A stretch of DNA of 64,000 nt from Hansfordia pulvinata (GCA_006538405.1 BJKQ01000004.1:1674001-1738000), one strand, 5' to 3'; shown: positions 11,730-23,585, counted from the first letter of the stretch. Notes: generated by a model not told the origin, from the sequence alone. Numbers and translations: made by a program.

Positions 11730-13216
11730 CTAGTGCCCGCCCTCGCCCTCGGCCTCCCACAGGGAGGACATGTCCACGGCGACGATCTTGGCGGGCTCGG
11801 TGATGGAGCCGTTGACGGGCCCCGCCAGCGCGCCGGACGTGGTGACGTAGAGCGTCCGGCTGTCGGCGGCGGTGGCCCCGAAGACGCCGCTCGTCGCGCC
11901 CGCCAGCGCCAGGCTGCCCTGCGACCCGGCCACGACCTCGCCGTCCCCCCAGTAGTACTCATCATCATCATCAGCATCATCATCAGCATCATCATCAGCG
12001 CCGTGATCACCGCCTCCGTCGTCACTTCTGCCGCTGCTGCCCAGTCGTCGTCCCCGCCGACGCCGCCGGCGCCGGGAGATCATGATCGTGTTGTTCACGT
12101 TGGTCATGACGACCATGAACTCCCCGCCAGGCGGCGACGGCGGCGGCGACGGCGGCGGCGACGACGACGGCGCGAAGACGAGGTCGTCGAGGAACGGCGG
12201 GCCGGGGAAGCGCGCCACGAGCTCGACGGCGGCGGCGGTCTCGTCGACAGGCGGGGGAGCAGCGGCGCCTCCCCGCAGCGCCACCCGGTAGACCGCCCCG
12301 GCGAAGCTGTTGGTCCAGTACAAGAACCCGCCCCGCACCTTGACCCCATTGGCGCCCAGCTCCAGCGGCCAGCCGGGCAGCGGCCTCATCTCCGCGGCCG
12401 CGGCCGCCGTGCTGACCGACCCGTTGCGCAGGTCCACGCGCAACACGGCGCCGTTCTTCGAGTCGGCTACCAGCACCGCTCTGCTGCTGCTATCGTTGCT
12501 GCTGCTGCTGGTGCCGCTGTCGCGTGGTGGCGCGGGGGGCTCCTCCTCGACGATGCCGTTCAGGAACACGTCCCCCGGCACGCGGGCGACCTCACGAGCC
12601 GTCGCCGCCCCTCCGCCGCCCCGCAGGTCCAGCGTCCAGACCGCCCAGGTCCCCGGGACGCCGACGCCGGGGCGGCCCGGCGTCGAGTTGCCCGCCGCCA
12701 CCGCGTAGAAGCCGCCGCCGCCGCCGTCGCCGTCGCCGTCGCCGTCCCCGGCGGTTGTTGCCGTTGTTGTAAGCGAGGTGATGCCTTCGAGCCCCGAGAC
12801 GCCGGGGAAAGCGTGGACGAGCGAAGCTTTGGCGCTGGCCCGCCGCCGCCGCCCCATGTGAGCAGCCGCAGGAGGGAGGAGGTCCTCGCGGGCCAGGCGC
12901 CAGACCGCGGCGGTCGGCGAGACGGTGGTGAAGAGGAGGTCGCCGCGCGGCGTGGTGGTGCAGCTCTCGATCCATGTCCCGGGTTCGTCAAACTGGAAGA
13001 CCGTGCGGAGGGGGAGTTGTGGTGGTGGTGGTGGTGGTGGTGGTGGTAGGGGAGGAGGAGGAGGCTTGATGCTGTAAGGGGGTGGTTCGGGGCATGGTGA
13101 TACCGAGCTGGTGGTTGAGTAGCTGCTACTACGGCTGGGTAGAATGTGACGGCGAACGCGGCGAAAAGGCACAGCGCCCCTGGAACAGAGGTATGGAATG
13201 ATGGATTCGGCTTCAT
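11730..13216 (-). CDS. secreted six-bladed beta-propeller (SMP-30/gluconolactonase-like) protein
   Basis: The main frame carries RTVFQFDEPGTWIES, GLEGITSL, FYAVAAGN, ADSKNGAVLRVD, LGANGVKV, FLYWTNSFAGAVYRV and ARFPGPPFLDDLVF. These are the strand-turn motifs of fungal SMP-30-like beta-propellers, often annotated as quinoprotein-like and sometimes found in metabolite clusters. A start at 13216 gives MKPNPSFHTS... FAAFAVTFYPA, a clear signal peptide, but in a different frame. A GTAGTA to AAG intron of about 68 nt (phase 0) would join the signal peptide to the Pro-rich start of the propeller. A single missing C in the C5 run at 13078-13082 would also do it. The protein has long Pro, Gly, Ser and Asp runs in loops. 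Its substrate is unknown. The family call is firm and the N-terminus is provisional. Confidence 0.75.
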
Positions 13217-16200
13217 TGTGACTGGCGAAGCCTGGAAATAGGGCAAATAACAAGGGGAAGAAGCATCAAGATGGTCTACGATAGCACCATGGGACCTGTT
13301 CCACCACGGAGACTGCGGTGGCTGCTTCGACGTCGACGTGGTATTATATCGAGCACCCTCGTCCGACTGCGAGCTGGTAGCGACTAAGTCGCACCCCCTC
13401 CGCACAAGAGAGTTGCATCGCTGAGTCAAGCGATAATGACTGGTCACTTCCGAGCAGAGCCCTCAAGCTACTGTCCATCACGATGCAAGACTGCCCAGGT
13501 CTGCGGCCGCTTCCCATCCTAGTTGCAAGCCGCGCGAGAGCCTCAGACGCGACGGCAATGAGCACGGATGATATCCGGGATGATCTGTGGCTCCAATCCA
13601 GATACTGGGCTGGCTTTGCCCTGTGCGACGTTGCCGACCAGTGCGTTCGGTATTCTCGATATTGGACTTGCCCGCATGACACCCGATTCATGCCGTCAAA
13701 GACACGCGCGTCGCCTCAACATCGATAGATATCTGGTCCTGCGCGGGCCCTTTCTCGTGTGTACGCTTTACGGCCGTAGCGTGGGTGGAAGTCAGTTGAT
13801 GGGTGGGTGGCGCCTCGAAAAGATGCGGCGCCGGTTCCGGTGAGGCGTCTAATACGGGCGCAAGCCGGAACCCGACTGCAACCAGTAACCCCAAGAGTCG
13901 ATGAGCGTTGACAGAGGAGGACGAGAAGAGGAAGGGTGAATCTCAAGTTCAGCTCAGCGAGAAGACGCGGCGGGTGGCTTTGAGAGCTGAGACAAGGGTA
14001 TCGATATCCCACGAGACATATTCGAGTCCCCCAGGCACGGCTGTTGGTGGTAGTGCGAATCGATATCGAGGCCCCAAGGACCAAGCGGACACTCGGTTAC
14101 GAGAGCTGTGTGGGCAGTCCCCCGGTGCTCTTTCCTCTCGTTCATTTTCCCGACGGCTGAAAGCGCTTTAGAAAGCCCTAAACAGGCTTGCCTCCGCTGC
14201 CATCACTCTTTCTGGAGTATCTCGCCGCGGTGAAGTAGCAGAGCAGAGTGGTGATGCCGTAAAAACCGGTGTATGACGACCAGGAGTCTAGGTTCAAGGG
14301 TCCGCAGCGGACGCGGCCCGGGGGCGTGATCTCGTCCAACGTGTCATGAGGGTAAGTCGGCATGGTTGTGATTGACCCTGATGAGGACCGAGATGCGACA
14401 GTGGCCGTCAGGTTCGTCGACTGCGGCATAGATCGTGACCTTGGCAGGTGCTTATTCGGAGATCGGAAGATGGAATTGAAGAGACGGACGAGGCTCCGCG
14501 CACCGTGCTCAGGGGCGCGTCTGGGTCTGTCCGTGCGATAGCTCGCAACACCGAGAGCCGAGACCGGGGACCCATGTCCACCGGGAAGTAAGACTGCTGC
14601 TATATTCGTAGGCCGAGGCTGGCAACATTGATGGACCCCGTGTCGCCATTTTCCGCGGCTCCGCCCCGCCGGGCACATGCGTGCTTCGTGATGCTTTGGG
14701 GCGCTGTGAGGTAACTCGGCGACAAGATGCAGCTGGCAGGGTCGACTCGTCACGAAACCTTTGACGACCTTACGGCGGCAATGGATGTCGACGTCGACGC
14801 GAATGGCGGGCCGCTTCAGAGACCGCCGGGCCGGCCCCGGGTCCGCCGGCTGTAAACCCCACCCGTCGGGCAGCTCTCCCAGAAGGCACCCGGTTCGGTT
14901 GTCGGGCGCGCCTTCCATCTTTGTCCTGAGCAGTGAGGAGTGATTGTGGCATTGAATCTGTCAGGTGCAGTGCACATGATCGAAATGGAAGTGACCGAAG
15001 TACATCGCATGCGATAGACGAGAACCATGCATCCATCCCGACTTCTGCATTTCTAATCATTATCTGGTGCGTCATCTCCTCAACCATGACTGGACTTCAA
15101 TTCGTCCGCCTTGACGACCATCATCTCCCCGCGGGGCCGTTGAGCAACGGACCCCTCACGCTGCGAGCGACAAGATGCCAGCCTCCAGCGCCGTCGTACG
15201 ATACCTCCCTCCTCGCAAGCGCCCACGCACCTCCATGCACCGTCGTCTTGTGACCTCTCCGCTCTATACAAATTAGCGCCACGAACGCAGCAAACCTGAC
15301 GAGACCTCCAAATCAATCGACGATGCCCGTGTCCATCTTGCTCGTCAGCCTTGCATCTTACGAGATCCCTCCCCCCCCCCCCCCCGGCCCCGTGCTGATG
15401 GGCGGGACAGAAAGCCGCTCCTGAAGACCTCTCAACCACCATGGTCCTGTGGCGGATGCTGTGTGCCCCGCACTCACTTCGCTGCCCTCGCTATCTGGGC
15501 CATCTGGTGGCTGCGGCGGCAGCAGCGAAGCGGGACGTGATGGGTGGGTTTTGAGAGGCAGGATGGTGACGGCGCGCAAGGTATGGTATCCATAGGCTCC
15601 AGGCACCGTTTGAAATACTGACTACCTACGCTTAGCATTGATTTGTATTCGAATTCGACGACAATGCAGCCCAAGGTTTGATGCATAAGGCTCCCGAGTC
15701 CCTGGATAATAACCCTGCGCAAGCCTCCATACTCCATATTCATGTCCGTCCCGCGACGGGTGGATAATACTGAATGTTGAATAGCACCAAATGCCGCAAC
15801 GAATATCGACTTTTCTCGCGCTCATCGACCTGCTATTCGTCTGCGGTCATCATTCATGCTATGTCGTCGTGATTCCAACCAATAGAATAGCAGATTGGGA
15901 AGAGCCAGTGCACTGACTCGATACAGTATAGGAAAATGGCGCAAACTCTAAGATTTAAGGTTCGCTATAGTCTCAAGCTGTCAGCATATCTTGCAAAATC
16001 ATACCAATCTATAACACGCTCTCGTCTGAGCGTTTCTATGGTCTAATGTGGCACTGGTGTTTAGGTGCGTATACCGAAAAAGACAACAACGCGGGCTTGC
16101 GTCTTGCTCCTAATCGTTCCGCCTCTTCGCTGACAGTGCATCCAGTGCTTGTTCATCTGTCCATTTCCGTGTTCCGACCATTGTCATCGGGTTAGCCACA

Positions 16201-16256
16201 ACCCCCCTCCTTTTGTGACAGCCAAGGCCACCCATGCTCAGACATCCAGCTCTGTT
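13217..16256. other. 3.0 kb gene-poor region
   Basis: No supported gene. The longest frame, on the - strand at 14178-14918 (246 codons), has no signal peptide, domain or convincing splice sites, although its last 60 codons contain one hydrophobic stretch. A C15 run lies at 15371-15385. The stretch from about 15,800 to 16,100 is noticeably more AT-rich than its surroundings and contains no open frame of note. Confidence 0.5.
15371..15385. repeat. C15 homopolymer
   Basis: Fifteen consecutive C residues in non-coding DNA. Confidence 0.85.
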
Positions 16257-18182
16257 TCATGCAGCGGCATGCGCATCGTCGCCTGACGTTCTATGCCCGA
16301 ACAGAAGATCCCGCCGCACGTAAAGTATGGCTCCGTGGAAAGGAGACTCTGTCTCTCCCAGGGGCATCGCGGCGTAACTCTCCAGCATTTTCAAGGTGCG
16401 CGGCGACTCGGGGTTCGTGGTATCCGGACTGCAATTCCAGTGTTAGTCAACATACCATGGTTTGCAAGCAGTAACATAAGCAGAAAGCCATCTGGGCAGA
16501 AACCAAAGATTTCCTGAAAGGAGAAGAAAAGAAAATGGAAAAAGACCAAGGTGGATAGCCTCCCCCAACCGTTAAAACCATTGACATGGACTCACCTCAC
16601 CCAGTTATACCCACCTCCAGGCCCAACTTCTCTCTTCCACGCCCGAACCCCCGCCGGAAGTGTATCATCACCGCCGCCGGACTCGGCGGACGCCTCCCAG
16701 AGCATGGCGGCGGGGGCGGCCATGTCGGCGACGATCTGCTTGACGGGGGCGTTGCAGTCGAACGAGACGACAACGGCGCGCGAGTCCACCATGGCGAACC
16801 CCAGCGCCCCGTGGCCCTCGACAACGTCGAACCCGCGCCGCCGCAGCACCTCCTTGCACGTCCAGCCGTACCTCGGCTCCTGCGCCACCAGCGCCAAACC
16901 TTTTTTGTCTTCTCCGCCGCCGTCGCCGTCTCCGTGGCTGCCCCGAGACCCCCCGCCGAGGACCTGCGCCACCGTCTCAGCCACTGCGTGCTGCCTCATA
17001 TGCCTCGAGACGGTGACGCTCGTATGAGTTCCGGCTTGCTCTCCGTCGTCATCCCTCTCACGCCCGCCACTATCCCCATTCGCGTCCTCGTTGGCCTCTT
17101 CCTCCTCCTCCTCATCCTCCTCGAAACTCCCCAGCCCGAAGCAGATGACCTTATCAACCCGCCCATGCGGGAGCACGCCGACCTTCCCCCGCAGGAGGTC
17201 CTCGAGCTCCGCCCGCGCCGGGCTGCCCTCCCACCGCCGCCGCCGCGTCTCGTACGCTGCGAGCACCGGGCCCGGGTCCCGCCCCGCCCGGAAGCTCAGC
17301 CCGCCGTGCCGGATGTCAACGGCACACTGCTCCCCGGCCGCTGGGTCCGAGTACAGCGTGTCCTGGTAGCTCTTGAAGCGAATCTTGGGCAGTCTGTGGA
17401 GATAAAACAAAGCGACGTGCCGTAGTTTTACTAAAGTCAGCCACTAATCAACAAGAACAGAACCAGGAAAAGAAACAAAAAGCGCGCGAGAAAAAGAAAA
17501 CCGTCAAGTATCTCTACTTTCTTTCAGCCAGAGACAGACAAACACACCCACCCAAAAAGAGAAATCACACTCACAGCGTAGCCTGAAGGTGCCAGATCGG
17601 CGTGGCCGGCCGCGCCACACGGCCTCCGCCGAGGGCGCGAACATACACCTGGAAGGAGTTCAGCTCCGCCCGTCGTCGCGACTCCATGTCGCGATACTCC
17701 CCTCCCTCCACCAACTCCTCCTCTCCCGAGAACGACGACGACAATGATGGAGGCGGCGGCAGCAGCTGCAGCTGCAGCTGCAGCTTGGCGATCTCGGACA
17801 GCTGCGCCTCGACGTCCTCCAGGCCCTCCCTGGTGTACCAGGGCACGCCGGCGTCGTACAGCTCCCGGACGTCGGGGCGGGCCGCCGGCGGCCAGTCGTC
17901 CTCCTCCCCGCTAGCGCGGTTCTCGTCGTCGCTCTCGTCGTCGCCCGTCCCTTCGTCGTCGCCGTCCTCCTCCTCCTCCTGCTGCTCCTCGTAACCTGCC
18001 CAACCGCCGCCGCCGCCGCCCGGGACCCCCTCGCGCTTCCCCGCGGCCTGTGACTGTGACTGTGACTGTGAAGATTCGGGCCCCGGAAGCTCCCTTTCCC
18101 CTGCCGCGTCGTCATTGCGTTTCATGGCTGGGCCGGTGAGTGAGTGGGCGAGTGCCCTGTTGCCTTCCGACGATCCTCTCAC
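16257..18182 (-). CDS. SRR1-like domain protein
   Basis: SRR1-like proteins are named after a plant clock/phytochrome protein; fungal members are of unknown biochemical function. The conserved core here reads VDKVICFGLGS, then an acidic insertion (FEEDEEEEEEANED), then RHMRQHAVAETVAQVL, CKEVLRRRGFDVVEG, FAMVDSRAVVVSFDCNAP and VKQIVADMAAPAAMLW. Inferred exons: 17575-18182 (or from the second Met at 18125), 16596-17393 and 16257-16428. Introns are 181 and 167 nt with GTGAGT donors. The last exon restores the family ending NPESPRTLKMLESY... GAILYVRRD. The product is 506 or 525 residues. The N-terminal third is rich in Ser/Gln and Asp/Glu runs and probably disordered. Two earlier AGs inside the last intron give out-of-frame tails, so I chose the acceptor that yields the conserved C-terminus. 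Confidence 0.85.
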
Positions 18183-18524
18183 CCCCGGATCCCTCCTCCC
18201 CCCTGAATTTTTTCTCCTCCCTTCGACTTCCGGCGTGCAACGTCACGCTTCTCTTTTCTCTCCGACAAGAAAGAAAAGAACAGGGATGAGCGACGCAACC
18301 GCTCGACCGGTCCTGGTTGACGACACACAAAGACCAGCACCCTGGGTTGCGGCTGTTTGCTCTCTCTCTCTCTCTCTCTCTGAGCTGAATCAGCCGCCCC
18401 GACCACCCTATTTTTCCAGAGTGTGATGTTTGTTTTCCTTCTTTGTGTGACGTTGCCAAAGTCCACGCATACACACCGGTGTGGCAGATACGTCCGTGCC
18501 CAAAACGCAACGATGCCGTCCAGC

Positions 18525-18547
18525 GGGGGGGGGGGGGGGGGGGGGGG
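18525..18547. repeat. G23 homopolymer
   Basis: Twenty-three consecutive G residues upstream of the SRR1-like gene. Confidence 0.9.
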
Positions 18548-19151
18548 AGCGAGCGGAATGTGCCGTCCCGTCCCTCTGTTGGCAAGAACCAAACCACAAA
18601 AAAAGACCCCTATCCAGCTGAAGAAAAGAAGGGGGGCTGGGCCAGACAGATTCCGACCTGGGTCTTTCGTGATTGCGATTATATCGCGTCGTATCTGGCG
18701 TGTCTGTGTCTCACAATCTCATGCGGCATCATGAAGCCTCCTAAAACCCCCCTCTGTCGTCCAGCAGCCACCTCCCCGGCGCGGTGGCCATGATATAGAA
18801 AGCTCACTTATTCAATTTTTCCTTTCGACGTTTCCGGGCAAAACCGAGCCTGCCGGAGGTCGCACTGCGCCCGTGTCATGTACACACATGCCAGCGGCCA
18901 AACATCCGCGGGCCCCTCAATAGCATCCCCGCAGCATTCCTCGGGGCCGCGGACTTTGAAAAAAGAGGGAAAAAAGGCAAAACCGCCTTATTCGCCCCCG
19001 CCCCGTCACATACACGCACACACACACGTCCGCCAAGGCACAGACCGCAGGCGTCGCCTCTACTCTGTCAACTTGACGCGGTCTCACCCTTACGGCCTGC
19101 GCCGTCCTGTCGAACCGTTTTCTTCTCACTAGGCTGGTCCCCACACTTAGA

Positions 19152-19171
19152 GGGGGGGGGGGGGGGGGGGG
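19152..19171. repeat. G20 homopolymer
   Basis: Twenty consecutive G residues in non-coding DNA, shortly before a TACCTACC cluster. Confidence 0.9.
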
Positions 19172-20709
19172 TGTTTTCTGCTAAACAACCTACCTATCTA
19201 CCTACCTTGGCACATTGAGCTAAGTTGGTAACGTAGACAGCCGTATCCTTCAGTCGATAACGAGACTGGATCATCGGACGAACGACCGAGAGACAAGAGA
19301 GGAAGAAAGAAGAAAAAGAAAGAGGAAAAGAAAAGAAAAGAAAGGGCAAGAAACAGAGGCTGTTAGTCGTACAAGTTGGTACCTACGCGAGGCTAAGAAC
19401 CCAAGCTGGGCTAGATCTAACCGAGATGCAGAAATGCAAACGGGCAAGTGCGTTCTGCAACCAAGCAAGCGTGAATCGTTGCAAAAGCCCACCCCCCTCC
19501 CTCCCTGGCGTGGATCATCAGTGGGCCTATTTACATACTACCCTACGCGTCCTCGCGCAAGTACACTCGTACGAGTACACCCTAACTAGACCATGTCGCC
19601 CGCGAGAGTCGTGGACTTCGCCCAGCCTCGAGCATGTACTCATAATTCATAATCATTGTTGTTAGCTCTGTACCTCCAGTTTTTTACACATGCAGCCCAG
19701 CACGTTCTCGGGCCCCTGCGGCCCCTTCGCCCCCCATCCAACGCCCAGATCCGCAGCACGCTCTGAGCTACTCCGGAATGGACACGAGATATGGGCCGGA
19801 TCGACACCCTCAGCGCTACCGCGGCCAGTGCCTTTTCTTCCCCAGCCACCAAACGCTGGCTTGGCTGCCACGCCGGTTGTAGTACCCTCTTTTCCCGCTC
19901 AGTAGACTGCATGCGGGCGGCAGACCTCGGGCCCTCTTTCAGAAGATATGCAGGGGGTGATCACGTACTCATGCGTAGTCTGTATAAAAGTCCCCGACGA
20001 TCGGCCTGTGGGGTGGTGTTTGTGATGATGCGCTGTCGAAGCCACCGCCCCTACATATCATGTGAGACGATCCATTATTCTTCCTTTTTTTTTTCGGACT
20101 CATCTCTGGCGCGGAAGGTACAGTCTTGCAATGCGGTTTCCGAACAGGATGGCAATCTGGATTCAATATCGAGAGATGGCCTGACCAGCAGGCTGACAGA
20201 CCAGCACTAGGAGGCAGATAGATGCAGTACTTTGAACAAGGCGAGACCCAGGAATGAACAAAGCAGAAAATAAGAGGAGAAGAGAAAGAGAAGAACGCCA
20301 CCCAATCCCTGACTTGTTGTAAAATGAGGCTTGAACATCCTCCTGCCGCTTTTCATATGTCATTAAGCAAACGTTGCCATTTTGCCCAGCCCAGCCGATG
20401 GGTATCTACTCTAATAAGTTCATGCGCATGAGTAACATCATCAAGTCGTGATTTTGTCTCCCCGTTCTGGACGACTTTGTCCTGGGAGGTAGCAGCAAGG
20501 CAGGATTGAAGGAGAAAAAAGTGGGAGAAACAAGGGGGGCCAATAAGTAGAGAACAACACGCTCGATAAGAACGAAAACCCGAAGAAGTCCAAGAAATTG
20601 AGAAAAAGAGATTGAGAAAGAGAAAGACGGAAATGCCCAGATAAAGAAAGTTCCGTTGGCCGCGGAAAACATAAACAGACCCCGGCCACATTGAGCTGTC
20701 TGCCACAGC

Positions 20710-21963
20710 TCACTTGGTGGGATTGCGGATGCGGCGTATGAGCGGCATGTCTGATCCGTTGCCGCCGATCTGTCGGAGACTTTTCGCCTCGCTCGTGAGG
20801 GAATTGTACAAAGCGTCGAAATCCATGGAGCCCACGGGCGGGTACAGGGGCTGCGAGGGCGGCAGCTGGCCCTCCTCCAAGCTGCCCTGCTCTACCATGA
20901 ACTTTAGCAGGTCGGCTTTGAGGGCGGGAGGGGTCAGCGGGGAGTGATAGAGGACGTTGAGGCCCTGCAGCTGCATCTTTTGCACGTGGACATCGCCCTT
21001 GCTCTCGTGGAAGTGCGGGTTCCGGGTCTGGATCTGGAGAACCTCGACGACGTCGTTGGCATCGGCATCAGGGCGAAAACGCAGGTCGGGTAATTGGCCG
21101 TCAAACTGTTCGAGAATGTTGATGAGCTCGTACGGCTCAATGGCATAGCCGCCAGCAAGGCGCAGCTGCAGACCGAGTTCAATGGTCATGGCGTGCTCGC
21201 CGGCATTGCCAGTGACGACGAGGTCGTCGTCATCGTCGCCTTCGAGGACCAAAGGTCCTTGCAGCAGTTTGTTGAGCCACAGGTTGACGACCTTGGAGCT
21301 GCGGCCGCGCCGGTTGAAGACGAGGCGACCGTTGCGGACCTTGGGCTTCGAGTTCCAGCAAATGCGGACCATGGCGTTTGGAGAGCGGGCCATGTGTAGG
21401 CCGGCGGCGAAGACATGGACGTACTCGTTGACAGAGCCAGGGACGAAGTTGTCGGCGTCGACATAGCCAATGTAGCGGCGACCGGTAAGGGCGGCGAGAG
21501 CCATGCCAATTATCATGGCCTCGCCTTTGCCCTTGTGGACGACGCCGAGGTCGTCGCAGACAAGCTCGGGTAGGCCCGCTTTTTGGAAGCCGGCGGCCAG
21601 GCCGTGGTCCTGCTGGTGGACGGCGATGGCGGAGCGGCAGGTGCTGGTGCAGAAGTCATCGAGCAGCTGGACTTCGCGGTGGTAGCGGTCCTCGGGCTGG
21701 CGGTCGCTGTTGGAGACGAGGATGACGAGGCAGTCGTGGGGGATGCCGCAGAGGACGCCCTCGATGATGTGCTCATCCTCGTTCATGCACGGGATGACTA
21801 TGACCATGTCCGATTCAATCTCTGTGAGCGCGTCGGCGCGGACAATGACGTCGCCCGAGTCGGCTGGCGGCGAGGTGCCCGAGTCGAGCTCAATGACTCG
21901 CTGCAGGCCGTTGATCTGCACATCGCCAAACTGCTCCAGGCGGGGTGGCGGTCCGAGTCTCAT
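20710..21963 (-). CDS. mpgS: mannosyl-3-phosphoglycerate synthase (GT55)
   Basis: This enzyme transfers mannose from GDP-mannose to 3-phosphoglycerate, the first step to mannosylglycerate, a compatible solute best known in thermophilic prokaryotes and also encoded in some filamentous fungi. A single exon of 417 residues has the GT-A fold landmarks. These are VIVIPCMNEDE (52-64), the strand ending ILVSNSDR, VHQQDHGLA, HKGKGEAMIIG and the metal-binding DAD within YVDADN (169-171), then MVRICWNSKPKV and GNAGEHAMT. The length suits the family. No phosphatase domain is fused, and no mannosyl-3-phosphoglycerate phosphatase is visible nearby. It stands alone between large gaps, so it could act with an unlinked phosphatase. 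Confidence 0.92.
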   Translation of the reverse strand: MRLGPPPRLEQFGDVQINGLQRVIELDSGTSPPADSGDVIVRADALTEIESDMVIVIPCMNEDEHIIEGVLCGIPHDCLVILVSNSDRQPEDRYHREVQLLDDFCTSTCRSAIAVHQQDHGLAAGFQKAGLPELVCDDLGVVHKGKGEAMIIGMALAALTGRRYIGYVDADNFVPGSVNEYVHVFAAGLHMARSPNAMVRICWNSKPKVRNGRLVFNRRGRSSKVVNLWLNKLLQGPLVLEGDDDDDLVVTGNAGEHAMTIELGLQLRLAGGYAIEPYELINILEQFDGQLPDLRFRPDADANDVVEVLQIQTRNPHFHESKGDVHVQKMQLQGLNVLYHSPLTPPALKADLLKFMVEQGSLEEGQLPPSQPLYPPVGSMDFDALYNSLTSEAKSLRQIGGNGSDMPLIRRIRNPTK

Positions 21964-22045
21964 GGTACCTTTGCACAGACACGGCCACTCGCAGACACAC
22001 AGAGGGGGGACGCGAAAAAAGATGTGGACTTGGCGGCCGTTTTAA

Positions 22046-22447
22046 CTAGTACCGGTATGCCAGTTGGGCCGATCCGATAGTCGTAGATCCGGGTACCTCA
22101 GGCACGTAGAGACGCAGGCATGCGAGGTCACGGGCGGAGCGGCGGGCCGGGGCGGTAGTGCGGAGTGAGGCCGTATCAAGGTAGACAGGAGAGACTAAGA
22201 CGGCAGCGGCGTCAATAGCGGCCCAGGTAGTGTCGACAGCGTCGTTGGCCGGCTGGCGGAGCACGAAGCAGAGGCAGAGGCGGAGGAGGACGAGGGCGAG
22301 GAGCACCGGGCGGAAGAGGAGGCCGGGCCAGGGAAACCAGATAGAGCTGCAAACGAGAGGACGGGGTGGGACGTTGGGGTGAGTTGAGCGCCGTGGTGGT
22401 GCATGTAGACGTGATGGTGCGAGTAGGGAGGCCCGAGGCGTATACAA
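22046..22447 (-). CDS. possible small membrane-protein ORF (weak)
   Basis: This frame of 133 codons contains one strongly hydrophobic segment (WFPWPGLLFRPVLLALVLL) followed by a mixed tail with DAVDTTWAAIDAAAVLVS. That looks less low-complexity than other frames in the area. It ends about 80 bp upstream of the mannosyl-3-phosphoglycerate synthase start on the same strand, so it may be an upstream ORF or 5' UTR artefact. No family is recognised and no splice evidence supports a longer gene. Confidence 0.2.
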   Translation of the reverse strand: MYTPRASLLAPSRLHAPPRRSTHPNVPPRPLVCSSIWFPWPGLLFRPVLLALVLLRLCLCFVLRQPANDAVDTTWAAIDAAAVLVSPVYLDTASLRTTAPARRSARDLACLRLYVPEVPGSTTIGSAQLAYRY

Positions 22448-22918
22448 CGTGGTGTTGGTATGCCGCCCTTGGCGTCGTCGTGACTGCTGTTATCGTCGCC
22501 GTTGTCGCCGTCGTTGCTGTCGTCGCTGCCGCTGTCGAGGAAAGCTGGGCGAGCCGGCGCGGCGGTGGGGAGGGCAGAGGCACGGAAATGGGTGGGAGGG
22601 GGTCTAATCCGGTAGAGATCCGAGTAAGCGAGGGGAGAGCGAGCAGAGAGCGAAAGCGAAGGCTGCGAGGGAAGCAAACAACGGAACCAAGATTCGAATC
22701 AAATCGAGTCGAGACAATGGCCGGATACTTGAATGACTTGGTGGTGGTGGTGGTGGTCGTTGTTGTTGAGACAGCTCGAGTTGGACGGGGAGGCTCATGT
22801 TTAAGTATGAATTATACCACCTTCCATCAGCTCTCCGTCTGGTACATGGATGTACGGAAGGAGGAAGGTACGATCTCTACACGCACGCACGTGTAGGTAC
22901 TTTCCTGTGCTGCTTGCT

Positions 22919-22966
22919 GGGATGGGATGGGATGGGACAGGACAGGATGGGATGGGATGGGATGGG
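22919..22966. repeat. GGGAT pentamer minisatellite
   Basis: About ten tandem GGGAT/GGACA-type units. A degenerate relative lies 0.6 kb away at 23522-23585. The G-triplets could form G-quadruplexes. Confidence 0.85.
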
Positions 22967-23521
22967 TCGGGTGTGCGATATTGAGAAGCCGCAGCCGCAG
23001 CAACGGCGGCAGTCACGACCAGTATCAATGGCAGCGGGGTGCGGTACTACGTACCTACTGCCTAACCTACTACGAAAGAAAAAAGAGGAAAAAGACAAGA
23101 AAAGGGGACTCGATCGACTGGGTGCATGTGGTCTCGCCGAGCCGCATGGCCATGGATGTCGACGCCAACACCCGACAGACAGATGATCACACACCTACAT
23201 GCAAGCATACATTCATCCATACATCCATACATCCACACGCCGTTGGGCGACGGCAGACCCTCCCGTCTGCCGGCCCTGACGCTTGACGACCTCCCTACGA
23301 ACCGACTACGAGTAGAGTACTTGCACGTACTCCTACACACCTGATCTGCCCGCTTTACGTACGTATGTGCGTACTTTTCGTGCCTACTGACTGTCACCTT
23401 ACTGTCCGGTCCACGTAGATACTTACCGTACTTATCTAGGTGCCCTACAAAGGTACCTACTTACCTTGAGTACTGTCCAAAGGTACATACATGTAGGTGT
23501 ATAACATCCAGCCGGGGGCTA

Positions 23522-23585
23522 CATGGCGTGGGATGGCATGGATTTGGGACAGGACGGGACATGACGGGATATGATGGGATGGGTT
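23522..23585. repeat. degenerate GGGAT/GGGACA minisatellite
   Basis: Irregular GGGAT, GGGACA and TGACGGGA units resemble the tract at 22919-22966, suggesting a common origin or repeated local expansion. Confidence 0.7.

Larger units (their letters stand above)
18183..20709. other. 2.5 kb gene-poor region with homopolymers and (CT)n
   Basis: No supported gene. It contains a (CT)n run at 18360-18381, G23 at 18525-18547, G20 at 19152-19171, TACCTACC clusters near 19187-19206 and TACGAGTA at 19570. Frames in this stretch are Pro/Gly/Phe-rich artefacts. The part nearest 20,709 is likely the 3' UTR of the mannosyl-3-phosphoglycerate synthase gene. Confidence 0.55.

Noticed and set aside
11664..13049. 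461-codon + strand ORF ending in a poly-Trp run
   Set aside because: It is antisense to the beta-propeller gene; its composition is Arg/Pro/Gly-rich with no domain.
14178..14918. 246-codon - strand ORF in the 13-16 kb gap
   Set aside because: No family motif or start context; a hydrophobic patch near the end is not enough to call a gene.
15800..16100. AT-rich patch as a RIP-mutated transposon relic
   Set aside because: It is short, has no transposase-like fragment, and I see no paired copy or terminal repeats; RIP indices could not be computed.
16429..16595. Earlier acceptor (CTTTCAG near 16514) for the last intron of the SRR1-like gene
   Set aside because: It gives a short tail with no family similarity, whereas the acceptor at 16429 restores the conserved C-terminal motif.
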